64,000 nt of DNA from Paulinella micropora (GCA_009731375.1 BJOX01000082.1:558858-622857); one strand, 5' to 3'; positions 38,233 to 49,733 are shown, numbered from the stretch's first letter. Numbers and translations: made by a program. The notes: generated from the sequence alone by a model not told the origin.

Positions 38233-38335
38233 CTCCAAGCCCTACGCCCGTGATGTTTGTACACCATGCAAGGTCCAACTTCTTCAGAGGCATCAGGCGC
38301 AAATGCACGAGAGAGTTGTCGGTGGTTTGAGTGAC
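38233..38335 (-). CDS. LRR exon-like island, MPLKKLDLAWCTNITGVGL
   Basis: 103 nt on the minus strand between CCTAG and GTAAAT. It reads VTQTTDNSLVHLRL and continues MPLKKLDLAWCTNITGVGLG, about one and a third LRRs. It has the M-P-L-K core and an A-W-C-x-N-I-T segment like F-box/LRR proteins. It starts in phase 0 and ends in phase 1. A truncated copy of its first part lies near 38,478-38,516. Confidence 0.6.
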
Positions 38336-38339
38336 CTAG

Positions 38340-38420
38340 GTAGAAAGATAATATGGATGGATGGATGGATGGATGGATGGGTGGGAGGATGGTAGGTTGG
38401 TTGGTTGGTAGGTAGGTAGG

Positions 38421-38472
<52 letters not shown>

Positions 38473-38965
38473 CATTATTAGGGGCACGTGCACTAGAGTT
38501 ATCAGTGGTTTGCATCCTCTAAGGTAGGTAGGTAAGTATGTATGTATGTATGTAGGTAGGTAGGTAGGTAGGTGTATAGGTAGGTAGGTAGGTAGGTAGG
38601 TGGGTAGGTAGGTGGGTGGGTAGGTAGGTAGGTGGGTAGGTAGATAAGTAGGTAGGTAGGTAGGTAGGTAGGTGGTAGGTAAACCATTTGGTCGATCGAT
38701 CGATCGATCGATCGATCGATAGATAGATAGATTAGATTAGATAGATAGATTAGATTAGGATAGATTAGATTGGATTAGATAGATAGATAGATAGATAGAT
38801 AGATTAGATAGATATATTAGATAGATAGATACATAGATTAGATAGATAGATCAGATAGATATATTAGATAGATAGATATATAGATAGATAAGCAGACAGT
38901 AGATAGATAGATAGATATATAGACAGATAGATAGGTAGGTAGATAAATAGATAGATAGATAGATA
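38340..38965. repeat. GATG, GGTA and (GATA)n tracts
   Basis: Tetranucleotide repeats with GATTA and CGAT variants. They contain the partial copy of the TTDNS island near 38,478-38,516 (acceptor CTTAG kept, donor lost). Confidence 0.9.
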
Positions 38966-38969
38966 GATA

Positions 38970-39245
38970 CCTCAAGGTTCAAATCTTGCAGGGTGCGGTT
39001 GGCAAGATAGGTAGATCGATAGATAGATAGATAGATACCTCTAGATTCAAGTCTTCCAGCGTACGGTTGGCAAGGTAGGTAGAGAGATAGATAGATAGAT
39101 AGATATATAGACAGATAGATACCTCTAGATTCAAGTCTTCCAGCGTACGGTTGGCAAGGTAGGTAGGTAGGTAGGTAGATAGATAGATAGACTTGAATCT
39201 AGATCTATCTATCTATCTATCTTCCAGCGTACGGTTGGCAAGGTA
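38970..39245 (-). CDS. Tandem partial LRR islands, LANRTLEDLNLE
   Basis: Four copies near 38,970, 39,043, 39,121 and 39,222 read LANRTLQDLNLE or LANRTLEDLNLE on the minus strand. The first three end at GTATCT or GTAT. All have lost the acceptor side, where GATA/GGTA repeat begins directly at CTTGCC. They are partial copies of the island at about 39,287. Confidence 0.5.
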
Positions 39246-39286
39246 GGTAGAGAGATAGATATATAGATAGATAGATAGATAGATAC

Positions 39287-39337
39287 CTCTAGATTCAAGT
39301 CTTCCAGCGTACGGTTGGCACTCAGTGCTGCCAGACC
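39287..39337 (-). CDS. LRR exon-like island, LAALSANRTLEDLNLE
   Basis: About 50 nt on the minus strand between ATCCAG and GTATCT, reading LAALSANRTLEDLNLE. This is the parent form of the four partial copies to its left, with both splice-like ends kept. Confidence 0.55.
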
Positions 39338-39443
39338 TGGATAGATGTATAGATATATGTATAGATAGAGAGAGATGTAGATAGATAGATAGATAGATAG
39401 ATAGATATAGAGAAAGATAGGTAGATATAGGTAGGTAGGTAGG

Positions 39444-39495
<52 letters not shown>

Positions 39496-39546
39496 GAAAG
39501 AGAAAGAGAGAGATAGAGATATCGATAGATAGATAGATAGATAGAG

Positions 39547-39585
39547 CGACCTGTTCCTGTCACATTGCTCTGACCAAGGTAGAGT
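39547..39585 (-). CDS. LRR exon-like island, SLYLGQSNVTGTG
   Basis: 38 nt on the minus strand between ATTAG and GTCGCT, reading SLYLGQSNVTGTG, an L-x-L-x-x-S-N-V-T segment. It begins in phase 2 and ends in phase 1. Confidence 0.45.
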
Positions 39586-39714
39586 GATCTAATATACATA
39601 CATACATACATATATAGAATGCATACATACAACCGATAGATATATATGCATACAAGCCAGCTGCAGCTTGTTAGTAGACATAGGCCATACGAACCCGTTT
39701 CCCTTGCCACCCCC

Positions 39715-39814
39715 ANNNNNNNNNNCCCCCTCTTTTGTATGTGTATGTGTATGTGTTAATGTGTGTGTACATGAGAGTATACTTTTGCCTCGTGTAAAAT
39801 ACACCATTTGGAAG

Positions 39815-39898
<84 letters not shown>

Positions 39899-40233
39899 AT
39901 GTATGTGTTTGTGTGTGAGTGTGAGTAATTGAAAAATGTAGGGTAAAAACATCATCCATCATCAACGTCGTCATCGTCATCATCATCATCCATCATCATC
40001 ATCATCATCGTCGTCATCGTCATCATCATCATCCATCATCGTCGTCATCGTCATCGTCATCATCATCATCATCGTCATCATCATCATCATCGTCGTCATC
40101 GTCATCATCATCATTATCATCATCATCATCCATTATCATCATCGTCATCGTCATCATCATCCATCATCATCATCGTCATCCATCATCATCATCATCGTGA
40201 TCGTCATCGTCATCATCATCTCTCTCTCCCTCT

Positions 40234-40296
<63 letters not shown>

Positions 40297-40300
40297 ATGT
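39715..40300. repeat. (TA)n, (CAT)n and poly-C tracts
   Basis: A 10-base gap, TG and TA dinucleotides, about 260 bp of CAT/CGT triplets and a run of about 50 C. No gene is present. Confidence 0.9.
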
Positions 40301-40322
40301 CTGTACGAGCGGGTGCATGTAC

Positions 40323-40401
40323 TTGAGAAAATGCAGGTCAGCAATATGAGTAAAGACATCATCTGTCAGCTCCGTCCCCGACAAGTTGAGGTGCTGCAGG
40401 C
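40323..40401 (-). CDS. LRR exon-like island, LQHLNLSGTELTDDVFTHI
   Basis: 79 nt on the minus strand between TTTAG and GTACAT, reading LQHLNLSGTELTDDVFTHI then ADLHFLK. It is a full LRR with L-x-x-L-N-L-S-G-T-x-L-T-D. Three partial copies follow near 40,517-40,581, 40,673-40,710 and 40,766-40,826; two keep the TTTAG acceptor or an equivalent and all lose the donor half to GGTA repeat. Confidence 0.6.
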
Positions 40402-40409
40402 CTAAAGAT

Positions 40410-41063
40410 AGATAGGTAGATAGGTGGATAGGTGGATAGGTAGGTAGGTAGGTAGGTAGGTAGGTAGGTTAGGTAGGTAGGTAGGTAGGTTAGGTAGGTA
40501 GGTTAGGTAGGTTAGGTAGGCAAGATGAGTAAAGACATCATCTGTCAGCTCCGTCCCCGACAAGTTGAGGTGCTGCAGGCCTAAAGATAGATAGGTGGAT
40601 AGGTGGATAGGTAGGTAGGTTAGGTAGGTAGGTAGGTAGGTAGGGTAGGTAGGTTAGGTAGGTTAGATAGGCAAGATGAGTAAAGACATCATCTGTCAGC
40701 TCCGTCCCCATAGATAGGTAGATAGGTGGATAGGTAGGTAGGTAGGTAGGTAGGTTAGGTAGACAAGATGAGTAAAGACATCATCTGTCAGCTCCGTCCC
40801 CGACAAGTTGAGGTGCTGCAGGCCTACAGATAGATAGGTACATAGGCGGATAGGTGGATAGGTAGGTAGGTAGGTAGGTTGGTAGGTAGGTTGGTAGGTA
40901 GGTAGGTATAGATAGGTAGGTAGATAGATAGATAGATAGTAGATAGATAGATAGATAGACGAGATAGATAAGATGGATTAAGATAGATAGATAACCTTTG
41001 AGCTAGGGTAGCATTTGAGCGAGGTAGGTAGGTAGATATAATTAGATAGATAGATAGATAGAT

Positions 41064-41102
<39 letters not shown>

Positions 41103-41110
41103 GATAGATA
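40410..41110. repeat. (GGTA)n/(GATA)n array with three partial LRR copies
   Basis: The repeats alternate with truncated copies of the LQHLNLSGTELTDD island and one copy of an LAQML island near 40,991-41,023. The unit is roughly 130-160 bp, so an exon piece plus its microsatellite has been duplicated. Confidence 0.8.
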
Positions 41111-41116
41111 GATAAC

Positions 41117-41203
41117 CTTTGAGCTGGGGTAGCATTTGAGCGAGGCCTGCCGCAGTGATGTTGCACAATGCTAATGAGAGACTCTTGAGATCTTTACATT
41201 CGG
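41117..41203 (-). CDS. Complete LRR exon, CKDLKSLSL...ITAAGLAQML
   Basis: 87 nt on the minus strand between TTTCAG and GTTATC, phase 1 at both ends, 29 codons. It reads ECKDLKSLSLALCNITAAGL then AQMLPQLK. It has the best acceptor of the region (pyrimidine-rich plus CAG). The C-x-x-L-x-x-L-x-L-x-x-C-N-I-T-x-x-G-L pattern is typical of RNI/F-box-type LRRs. Partial copies are at 34,370, 40,991 and 41,490. Confidence 0.65.
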
Positions 41204-41234
41204 CTGAAATTGCACACACACACAGATGCAGACG

Positions 41235-41236
41235 TA

Positions 41237-41305
<69 letters not shown>

Positions 41306-41366
41306 ATAATAATAATAATTTTTTTAATAATAATAATATTAATAGTAATATTAATAATAATAAATT

Positions 41367-41410
<44 letters not shown>

Positions 41411-41412
41411 TG

Positions 41413-41461
<49 letters not shown>

Positions 41462-41640
41462 TAATAATAACGATAATAATAATAATAGACGCAGTGATGT
41501 TACACAGAGATAATGACAAATAGATAGATAGATAGATAGATAGATAGACTCTTGAAATTGTACACACACACATAGATAGATAGATAGATATACATATATA
41601 TAGATAGATAGATAAGATAGATAGATAGATAGATAGATGC
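41235..41640. repeat. (AAT)n and GATA tracts with LSLCNITA remnant
   Basis: About 260 bp of AAT repeat on the plus strand, a remnant of the 41,117 island near 41,490-41,520 (minus-strand LSLSLCNITA), then GATA repeats. Confidence 0.85.
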
Positions 41641-41742
41641 AGACGAAGACACAGGGGGAACCCGGGGAAATTTCGCAGAAGTTTTCGACGGAAAGACCCG
41701 GGGAAATTTCGTTGCAGTTTTCGAAGGAAAGAAGTTAAGAGG

Positions 41743-41785
<43 letters not shown>

Positions 41786-41790
41786 TAGGT
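41640..41790. repeat. CCCGGGGAAATTTCG tandem duplication and (GA)n
   Basis: Two units of about 55 bp containing CCCGGGGAAATTTCG and a GAAAG end, followed by GA and GGTA repeats. Related GAAATTTTCGC sequences form the minisatellite near 54,520. Confidence 0.6.
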
Positions 41791-41796
41791 AGGTAG

Positions 41797-41838
41797 GTAG
41801 GAAAGTCCGATGTACTTAAGACAAGCATCGCTCGCATT
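41797..41838 (-). pseudogene. Partial LRR island, NASDACLKYIG
   Basis: A diverged copy of the 3' part of the 42,187 island, truncated at its 5' side by the minisatellite. Confidence 0.4.
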
Positions 41839-41839
41839 G

Positions 41840-42145
41840 GCGACAAAAAGGCAGCAGTGAGGCAGCAGATGGGGTAAAAAGGCAGCAGTGAGGCAGTAGA
41901 TAGGACAAAGAGGCAGTAGTGAGGCAGTAGAGTGACGAAAAGGCAGTAGTGAGGCAGTAGAGGGGACACAGGCAGTGGTGAGGCAGCAGTGGCGACGAAA
42001 AGGCAGTAGTGGGGCAGTAGAGGGACACAAAGGCAGTAGTGGGGCAGTAGAGGGACAAAAAGGCAGCAGTGAGGCAGTAGAGGGGACACAAAGGCAGGTG
42101 GGGCAGTAGAGGGGACACAAAGGCAGTAGTGAGGCAGTGGATGGT
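41840..42145. repeat. GGCAGTAGTGAGGCAGTAGAG minisatellite, main array
   Basis: About ten units of 28-33 bp made of GACAAAAAGGCAG plus CAGTGAGGCAGTAGAGG. The same unit forms a small array near 29,200. Apparent long frames are periodic artefacts. Confidence 0.85.
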
Positions 42146-42186
42146 ATGAGAGAATGAGAGAGAGAGAGAGAGAGAGAGGCTGACAC

Positions 42187-42256
42187 CTCCGATGTACTTG
42201 AGGCAGGTGTCGCTGACGTTGGAGCCTTCCAAATCAAGGTCTTCCAACTGCAGACC
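42187..42256 (-). CDS. LRR exon, [20 protein letters not shown]
   Basis: 70 nt on the minus strand between CCCAG and GTGTCA, reading GLQ then [20 protein letters not shown]. It is a near-consensus LRR of the L-x-x-L-D-L-x-x-x-x-V-S-D-x-x-L-x-x-I-G type. It starts in phase 0 and ends in phase 1. The intron upstream on this strand is the long (GGTA)n array, whose TACCTACCCAG end makes the acceptor. Confidence 0.65.
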
Positions 42257-42259
42257 CTG

Positions 42260-43495
42260 GGTAGGTAGGTAGGCAGGTAGGTAGGTAGGTAGGTAGGTGG
42301 TTAGGTAGGTAGGTAGGTAGGTAGGTAGGCAGGCAGGCAGGTAGGCAGGTAGGTAGGTAGGTAGGTAGGTAGACAGGTAGGTAGGTAGGTAGACAGGTAG
42401 GTAGGTAGGTAGGTAGGAAGGTAGGTAGGCAGGTAGGTAGGTAGGTAGGTAGGCAGGTAGGTAGGTAGGTAGGCAGGCAGGTAGGTAGGCAGGCAGGCAG
42501 GTAGGAAGGTAGGTAGGTAGGTAGGTAGGCAGGTAGGTTGGTAGGTAGGTAGGTAGGCAGGCAGGCAGGTAGTTAGGCAGGCAGGTAGGTAGGTAGGTAG
42601 GNNNNNNNNNNNNNNNNNNNNNNNNNNNNNNNNNNNNNNNNNNNNNNNNNNNNNNNNNNNNNNNNNNNNNNNNNNNNNNNNNNNNNNNNNNNNNNNNNNN
42701 NNNNNNNNNNNNNNNNNNNNNNNNNNNNNNNNNNNNNNNNNNNNNNNNNNNNNNNNNNNNNNNNNNNNNNNNNNNNNNNNNNNNNNNNNNNNNNNNNNNN
42801 NNNNNNNNNNNNNNNNNNNNNNNNNNNNNNNNNNNNNNNNNNNNNNNNNNNNNNNNNNNNNNNNNNNNNNNNNNNNNNNNNNNNNNNNNNNNNNNNNNNN
42901 NNNNNNNNNNNNNNNNNNNNNNNNNNNNNNNNNNNNNNNNNNNNNNNNNNNNNNNNNNNNNNNNNNNNNNNNNNNNNNNNNNNNNNNNNNNNNNNNNNNN
43001 NNNNNNNNNNNNNNNNNNNNNNNNNNNNNNNNNNNNNNNNNNNNNNNNNNNNNNNNNNNNNNNNNNNNNNNNNNNNNNNNNNNNNNNNNNNNNNNNNNNN
43101 NNNNNNNNNNNNNNNNNNNNNNNNNNNNNNNNNNNNNNNNNNNNNNNNNNNNNNNNNNNNNNNNNNNNNNNNNNNNNNNNNNNNNNNNNNNNNNNNNNNN
43201 NNNNNNNNNNNNNNNNNNNNNNNNNNNNNNNNNNNNNNNNNNNNNNNNNNNNNNNNNNNNNNNNNNNNNNNNNNNNNNNNNNNNNNNNNNNNNNNNNNNN
43301 NNNNNNNNNNNNNAGGTAGGTAGGTAGGTAGGTAGGTAGGCAGGTAGGTAGGTAGGTAGGTAGGTAGGTTAGGTAGGTAGGTAGGCAGGTAGGTAGGTAG
43401 GCAGGTAGGTAGGTAGGCAGGTAGGTAGGTAGGTAGGTAGGGAGGTAGGTAGGGAGGTAGGCAGGTAGGTAGGTAGATAGATAGATAGCTAGCTA
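42260..43495. repeat. (GGTA)n array with 712-base gap
   Basis: GGTA tetranucleotides with GGCA variants on both sides of a gap at 42,602-43,313, ending in a short GCTA run. No coding content was seen in the sequenced parts. Confidence 0.95.
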
Positions 43496-43524
43496 GCTAG
43501 CTAGATAGATAGATAGATACATAC

Positions 43525-43603
43525 CCTGGGAAGCACTGCACGGATGCCTCCGTTTTCAGGAAATAATACAGAGGCAAGCTTGAGGCTTTTGAGATTGGGA
43601 AAC
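43525..43603 (-). CDS. LRR exon, [14 protein letters not shown]...IRAVLPR
   Basis: 79 nt on the minus strand between ATACAG and GTATGT, a consensus-like donor. It reads [20 protein letters not shown] then [15 protein letters not shown] is a classic LRR strand. This is the only complete copy; eleven partial copies follow on its right. It starts in phase 2, the phase in which the 30,510-type half-LRR islands end. Confidence 0.6.
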
Positions 43604-44660
43604 CTGTATGTATATATGGTATGTATGTATGTATGTATGTATGTGTGTGTGTGAATAATACAGAGGCAAGCTTGAGGCTTTTGAGATTGGGAAACCTGTA
43701 TGTATATATGGTATGTATGCATGTATGTATGTGTGTGTGAATAATACAAAGGCGAACTTGAGGCTTTTGAGATTGGGAAGCCTGTATGTATATATGGTAT
43801 GTCTGTCTGTCTGTATGTATGTATGTATGTGTGTGTGTGAATAAGACAGAGGCGAGCTTGAGGCTTTTTAGATTGGGAAATCTGTATGTATATATGGTAT
43901 GTATGTCTGTATGTATGTATGTATGCATGTATGTATGTGTGTGTGTGAATAAGACAGAGGCGAGCTTGAGGCTTTTGAGATTGGGAAATCTGTATGTATA
44001 TATGGTATGTATGTATGTATGAGTGTGAATAAGACAGAGGCGAACTTGAGGCTGTTTAGATTGGGAAATCTGTATGTATGTATGTACGTATGCATGTATG
44101 TATGTGTGTGAATAATACAGAGGCGAACTTGAGTCTTTTGAGATTGGGAAATCTGTATGTATATAAGGTATGCATGTCTGTCTGTATGCAAGTATATATG
44201 TGTATGTATGTATGTATGTATGTGTGTGTGTGTGTGTGAATAAGACAGAGGCGAGCTTGAGGCTTTTTAGATTGGGAAATCTGTATGTATATATGGTATG
44301 TATGTATGTATGTATTTATGCATGTGTGTGTGTGTGTTTGTGAATAATACAGAGGCAAGCTTGAGGCTTTTGAGATTGGGAAGCCTGTATGTATATATGG
44401 TATGTATGTATGTATGTGTGAGTGAATAAGACAGAGGCGAGCTTGAGGCTTTTGACATTGGGAAGCCTGTATGTATGTATGGTATGTATGTATGTATGTA
44501 TGTGTGTGATAAGACATAGGCGAGCTTGAGGCTTTTAAGATTGGGAAATCTGTATGTATATAAGGTATGTATGTCTGTACGTATGTATGTATGTATATAT
44601 GTATGTGAGTGAAAAAGACAGGCGAGCTTGGGTCTTTTTAGATTGGAAAATCTGTATGTA
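43604..44660 (-). repeat. Array of about 11 partial copies of the [11 protein letters not shown] exon
   Basis: The unit is about 85-120 bp: 30-40 bp that reads [14 protein letters not shown] (with N, F, R and V variants) on the minus strand, followed by (CATA)n and CA repeats. Each copy keeps the ACAG acceptor and a possible internal donor (TCTGTATTATTC), but the second half of the exon is replaced by CA repeat. The copies appear well conserved in the coding strip, while the microsatellite lengths vary. Confidence 0.75.
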
Positions 44661-44703
44661 TATAAGGTATGTATGCCTGTATGTATGTATGCATGTATGT
44701 ATA

Positions 44704-45058
44704 CCTGCTCAATGCAAGTTTGGTGGAGGGTGTATGTATGTATGTATGTATGTATATGTATGTATGTATACCTGCTCAATGCATGTTTGGTGGAGGGTGT
44801 ATGTATGGAGGGTGTATGTATGTGTAACCTGCTCAATGCAAGTTTGGTGGAGGGTGTATGTATGTATGTATGTATGTATGTGTATGTATGTATGTATGTA
44901 TGTATATATGTATGTATGTATATATGTATGTATGCATGTATATGTATGTATGTATACCTGCTCAATGCAAGTTTGGTGGAGGATGTATGTATGTATGTAT
45001 GTATATGTATGTATGTGTACCTGCTCAATGCAAGTTTCGTGGAGGGCGAGAGCGTAAC
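44704..45058 (-). CDS. Five LRR-like islands, STKLALSR
   Basis: Islands near 44,704, 44,772, 44,828, 44,959 and 45,022 read STKLALSR on the minus strand before a GTATAC, GTTACA or GTACAC donor-like end. The last and fullest reads [13 protein letters not shown] and has an AAAG acceptor-like end beside (TA)n. Between them is (CATA)n. This is a second example of exon plus microsatellite amplification. Confidence 0.45.
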
Positions 45059-45245
<187 letters not shown>

Positions 45246-45751
45246 AGATGTCGCAAAGGAATGTAGTCCTTGCAAAGGAACGCAGTTTCACATCAAACAG
45301 TACTTTGTGTACTGTGCATGTGTCCGGGATGGGAATCACGGGTAGACTGTGTTCTGGAAAAAAGAAGAAGAGGACGTTGAAGAAAAAGGCAATCTAGGAA
45401 TGGAGAGTGGAGAGGATAAGGAGGAAGGGAAAGAAAAGGAAGCCGTTAATCCAAGTGTTTTGAGCACCGTAAGCTTGCGCAAGCTACAATGATGACATTG
45501 TATAAGGCCTAAACCCCCGAAGGGACCTAGCCCGGGCTATGCAACACTGGACGGCTATGACGGAATGCAGTCACCGATACGGACTAGAGGAAGATTAGTC
45601 TAATTTTTGACTGCACAGGAGCGATAAATCGCAAAAGAGCAACGAGCTACGCAGGAGGATAGCTTGAAGCAAAGGGATTTGGATTGGGGATGGGAAAAAC
45701 CCAAGGCGCGGAAACATCGATGAACAGAGAACGATACCATGCCGCGAGCCC

Positions 45752-45755
<4 letters not shown>
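45246..45755. other. Unique 500-bp block, no gene recognised
   Basis: Non-repetitive DNA between GATA tracts. Minus-strand frames near 45,250-45,340 are open but show no LRR pattern. It might be an old mobile-element copy; no matching second copy occurs in this window. Confidence 0.4.
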
Positions 45756-45821
<66 letters not shown>

Positions 45822-45995
45822 GTAGATATAGATAGATAGATAGATAGATAGATAGACAGGTAGATAGATAGATAGATAGATATAGATAGATATAGTTATA
45901 GATAGATATAGATATAGATAGATAAATAGATAGATAGATAGACAGACAGATATATAGACAGATAGATAGACAGATAGATAGACAGACAGACAGAC

Positions 45996-46045
<50 letters not shown>
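45756..46045. repeat. (GATA)n array
   Basis: GATA units with GACA variants, adjoining the donor of the island at 46,049. Confidence 0.95.
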
Positions 46046-46048
46046 GAC

Positions 46049-46110
46049 CTCCGGTGCATCATCGTCATTGAGCTGCCCCACAATGGTTATATGACGTAGT
46101 CTATCCGACA
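46049..46110 (-). CDS. LRR-like exon, [20 protein letters not shown]
   Basis: 62 nt on the minus strand between TATATAG and GTCTTA, reading [34 protein letters not shown] fits an LRR with I for L at conserved positions. Six further copies follow at 46,276, 46,461, 46,628, 47,171, 47,281 and 47,703; all keep the GTTGAGCTG core but lose the donor end to CATA or TA repeat. Confidence 0.5.
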
Positions 46111-46195
46111 CTATATACGATACACACATACATACATACATACATACACACACACACATATACATATATATATACATATATATATACACACACAC

Positions 46196-46277
<82 letters not shown>

Positions 46278-46321
46278 GTTGAGCTGCCCCACAATGGTTA
46301 TATGACGTAGTCTATCCGACA

Positions 46322-46405
<84 letters not shown>

Positions 46406-46531
46406 GTGCGTGTGTGTGTGTGTGTGTGTGTGCGCGTGTATGTATGTATGTATGTATCGTCGTTGAGCTGCCCCACAATGGTTATATGACGTCGTCTATC
46501 CGACACTATATATATATATAATATATATATA

Positions 46532-46581
<50 letters not shown>

Positions 46582-46674
46582 CGTATGTGCGTGTGTGTGT
46601 GTGTGTGTGCATGTATGTATGTATGTATCGTCGTTGAGCTGCCCCACAATGGTTATATGACGTAGTCTATCCGA

Positions 46675-46704
<30 letters not shown>
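46111..46704 (-). repeat. CA/TA tracts with partial copies of the [14 protein letters not shown] island
   Basis: Three partial copies of the island, each with the TATAGTGTCGGATAGAC acceptor side, separated by (TA)n, (CA)n and (GT)n. Confidence 0.75.
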
Positions 46705-46710
<6 letters not shown>

Positions 46711-47104
46711 GTTGGATAGACAGGTCTTACCGCAAAGTATAAAACAAGCCGTTAAAATGTGTAAAACCAACATTAGACATATAGAAAAAAGTGTCCAACC
46801 CTTGTAAAAACCGACGAAGGTTTTCTAAAAATCAACAAACTAAGCATACTAAGAGAGATTAAGACATATTAAGCACATAGTCCATATAAAATTTATTTAT
46901 ATATATTTTTATGTAGTAAAAATATGGACTATGTGCTTAATATGTCTTAATCTCTCTTAGTATGCTTAGTTTGTTGATTTTTAGAAAACCTTCGTCGGTT
47001 TTTACAAGGGTTGGACACTTTTTTCTATATGTCTAATGTTGGTTTTACACATTTTAACGGCTTGTTTTATACTTTGCGGTAAGACCTGTCTATCCAACAT
47101 AAAT
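46705..47104. repeat. Perfect 183-bp inverted repeat with 34-bp loop
   Basis: The left arm (46,705-46,887) and right arm (46,922-47,104) are reverse complements without a mismatch that I could find. Both outer ends are ATTTATGTTGGATAGACAGG. The AT-rich loop is 34 bp. It sits inside (TA)n. No ORF is present. A fold-back transposon, a MITE or a hairpin-RNA locus are all possible; perfect arms argue for a recent origin. Confidence 0.9.
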
Positions 47105-48100
<996 letters not shown>

Positions 48101-48102
48101 GT

Positions 48103-48150
48103 ACCAATCGTGCAGAGCGCCGTGCCTGTATCAGACCGACTAGCTTGACA
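48103..48150 (-). CDS. LRR-like island, [15 protein letters not shown]
   Basis: About 48 nt on the minus strand between ATTAG and GTACAT, reading [15 protein letters not shown]. Leucine spacing is compatible with an LRR but the match is weak. Confidence 0.3.
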
Positions 48151-48179
48151 CTAATAGATAGATAGATAGATAGACATAT

Positions 48180-48362
48180 AGATAGAAACATATGGGAAAC
48201 GTTTTTATTTTGTTTTTTTTTTTCGTGAAAATCCATGGACGTAATTATTATGTGTTTTTTCGGCGAATTTCACGCAAAGTTCGGGTGAAAGCTTCCCCTG
48301 GCTGTGGGTGCGGCGTCCAATTTCGGACGTGTGAATTTTTGTCCGCATTTAAGGGTTAACAG
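48180..48362. other. Unique spacer
   Basis: Mixed sequence with a T-run and GAATTTCACGCAAAG-like pieces. No gene was seen. Confidence 0.4.
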
Positions 48363-48575
48363 GAGAAGTTCGTATTTAAGTACAACGAACAATAACTTCA
48401 AGCGCTTTGATCTCAGTCAGTATTTGTATCTACAACCTGTGTTATTGCTCATTAGAAAGCTCTTAATGAGAGCTTCCAAACGAGCCACTACACAAGCCAC
48501 AAAAGATCAGAACCGGCTGAGAACGAACGTTGAAGTCATTGCTCATGGTGGTTAAGTACAAGGAACTTCTCAGAT
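48363..48575. mobile_element. 210-bp inverted-repeat element, copy 2
   Basis: Matches the element at 38,006, starting GAGAAGTTCGTATTTAAGTAC and ending TTAAGTACAAGGAACTTCTC. The terminal inverted repeat GAGAAGTTC is perfect in this copy. Confidence 0.65.
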
Positions 48576-48757
48576 TCTCTTGCAGCTGGAGCAAGGGAGG
48601 AATCAAGTGATTTGACCGCAAAATTCATGATATTTTGACGCCAAATTTTTGGCGGAAATTTTACTGGGAATTTCGGTGGAAGTTTTGATAAGGTGCGTTT
48701 CTCTCTCTCTTTCTTTCTTTCTCCCTTCTCTCTCCCTCTCCCTCTCTCTCTCTGTAC

Positions 48758-48831
48758 CTGTTCCAGACGTAGCTCTTGCAGCTTGGTTAAGGCTGAGAGA
48801 GGGGTGAGGTCACGCTTGGAGAGGGTCAGCC
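48758..48831 (-). CDS. LRR exon, LTPLSALTKLQELRLEQ
   Basis: 74 nt on the minus strand between ATACAG and GTACAG, reading GLTLSKRD then LTPLSALTKLQELRLEQ. L-x-x-L-x-x-L-T-K-L-Q-E-L-R-L is one of the most canonical LRR matches in the window. The adjoining introns are (GA)/(CT) on one side and CAC/CAT triplets on the other. Confidence 0.65.
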
Positions 48832-48837
48832 CTGTAT

Positions 48838-49080
48838 TCAGCATTGGTGATGGTGGTGGTGGTTGGGGTGGTGGTGGTGGAGGTGGTGATGGTGGCGAGT
48901 GGCGATGGTGGTGAGGGTGATGGTGGTGAGGGTGGTGGTGGTGGTGGCGGTGGTGAGTGGTGATGGTGCTGGTGATGGTGGTGGTGATGGTGAGTATAAT
49001 GATGATGATGATGATGATGATGATAATAATAATAATAATAATGATAATAATAATAATAATAACAACAACAACAACAACAA
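48838..49080. repeat. GGT/GAT and AAT triplet tract
   Basis: GGT, GAT, AAT and AAC triplets between two LRR islands. Confidence 0.9.
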
Positions 49081-49084
49081 TTAC

Positions 49085-49150
49085 CAGTACAGCTGAGACG
49101 CTCCGTGTGTGCAGAATTGGCCACCAGCGGTAATGAGTACGGGCCCGCCC
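49085..49150 (-). CDS. LRR-like exon, GPYSLPLVANSAHTERLSC
   Basis: 66 nt on the minus strand between TGCAG and GTAATT, phase 1 at both ends. In that phase it reads AGPYSLPLVANSAHTERLSC then TG. A second frame is also open, so the assignment is uncertain. Three partial copies (about 49,214-49,272, 49,337-49,389 and 49,457-49,513) keep the TGCAG acceptor or a variant but lose the donor to GATA/GGTA repeat. Confidence 0.45.
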
Positions 49151-49154
49151 CTGC

Positions 49155-49570
49155 ATATATAGATAGACATCTAGATAGATGAATAGGTAGGTAGGTAGGT
49201 AGATAGGTAGATAGGCGCTGCGTGTGTGTATAGTCTGCCGCCAGCGGTAATGAGTACGGGCCCGCCCGTGCATAGATAGGTAGATAGATATCTAGATAGA
49301 TAATAGGTAGGTAGGTAGGTAAGATAGGTAGATAGGCGCTCCGTGTGTGTATAGTCCGCCAGCGGTAATGAGTACGGCCCGCCCCTGCATAGATAGGTAG
49401 ATAGATATCTAGATAGATAAATAGGTAGGTAGGTAGGTAGGTAGATAGGTAGATAGGCGCTCCGTGTGTGTATAGTCTGCCGCCAGCGATAATGAGTACG
49501 GGCCAGCACCTTCATAGATAGGTAGATAGATAGATGGATGGATAGATGGATGGATAGATGGATGGATGGA
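49155..49570. repeat. GATA/GGTA array with three partial exon copies
   Basis: A unit of about 125 bp repeated three times, each with a partial copy of the preceding island. Confidence 0.85.
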
Positions 49571-49574
49571 TGGA

Positions 49575-49644
<70 letters not shown>

Positions 49645-49675
49645 CGCGACATCTACTGGCCAGGCTGGGCCGACG

Positions 49676-49733
<58 letters not shown>

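Noticed and set aside
41816-42247. A single 143-residue LRR protein starting MEDLDLEG
   Set aside because: Only the first 20 or so residues are LRR; the rest translates the GGCAGTAG minisatellite. The LRR part is better explained as an exon with a GTGTCA donor.
48838-49080. Gly/Val/His-rich small protein genes
   Set aside because: GGT/GAT/AAT triplet repeat with no start context or conserved pattern.
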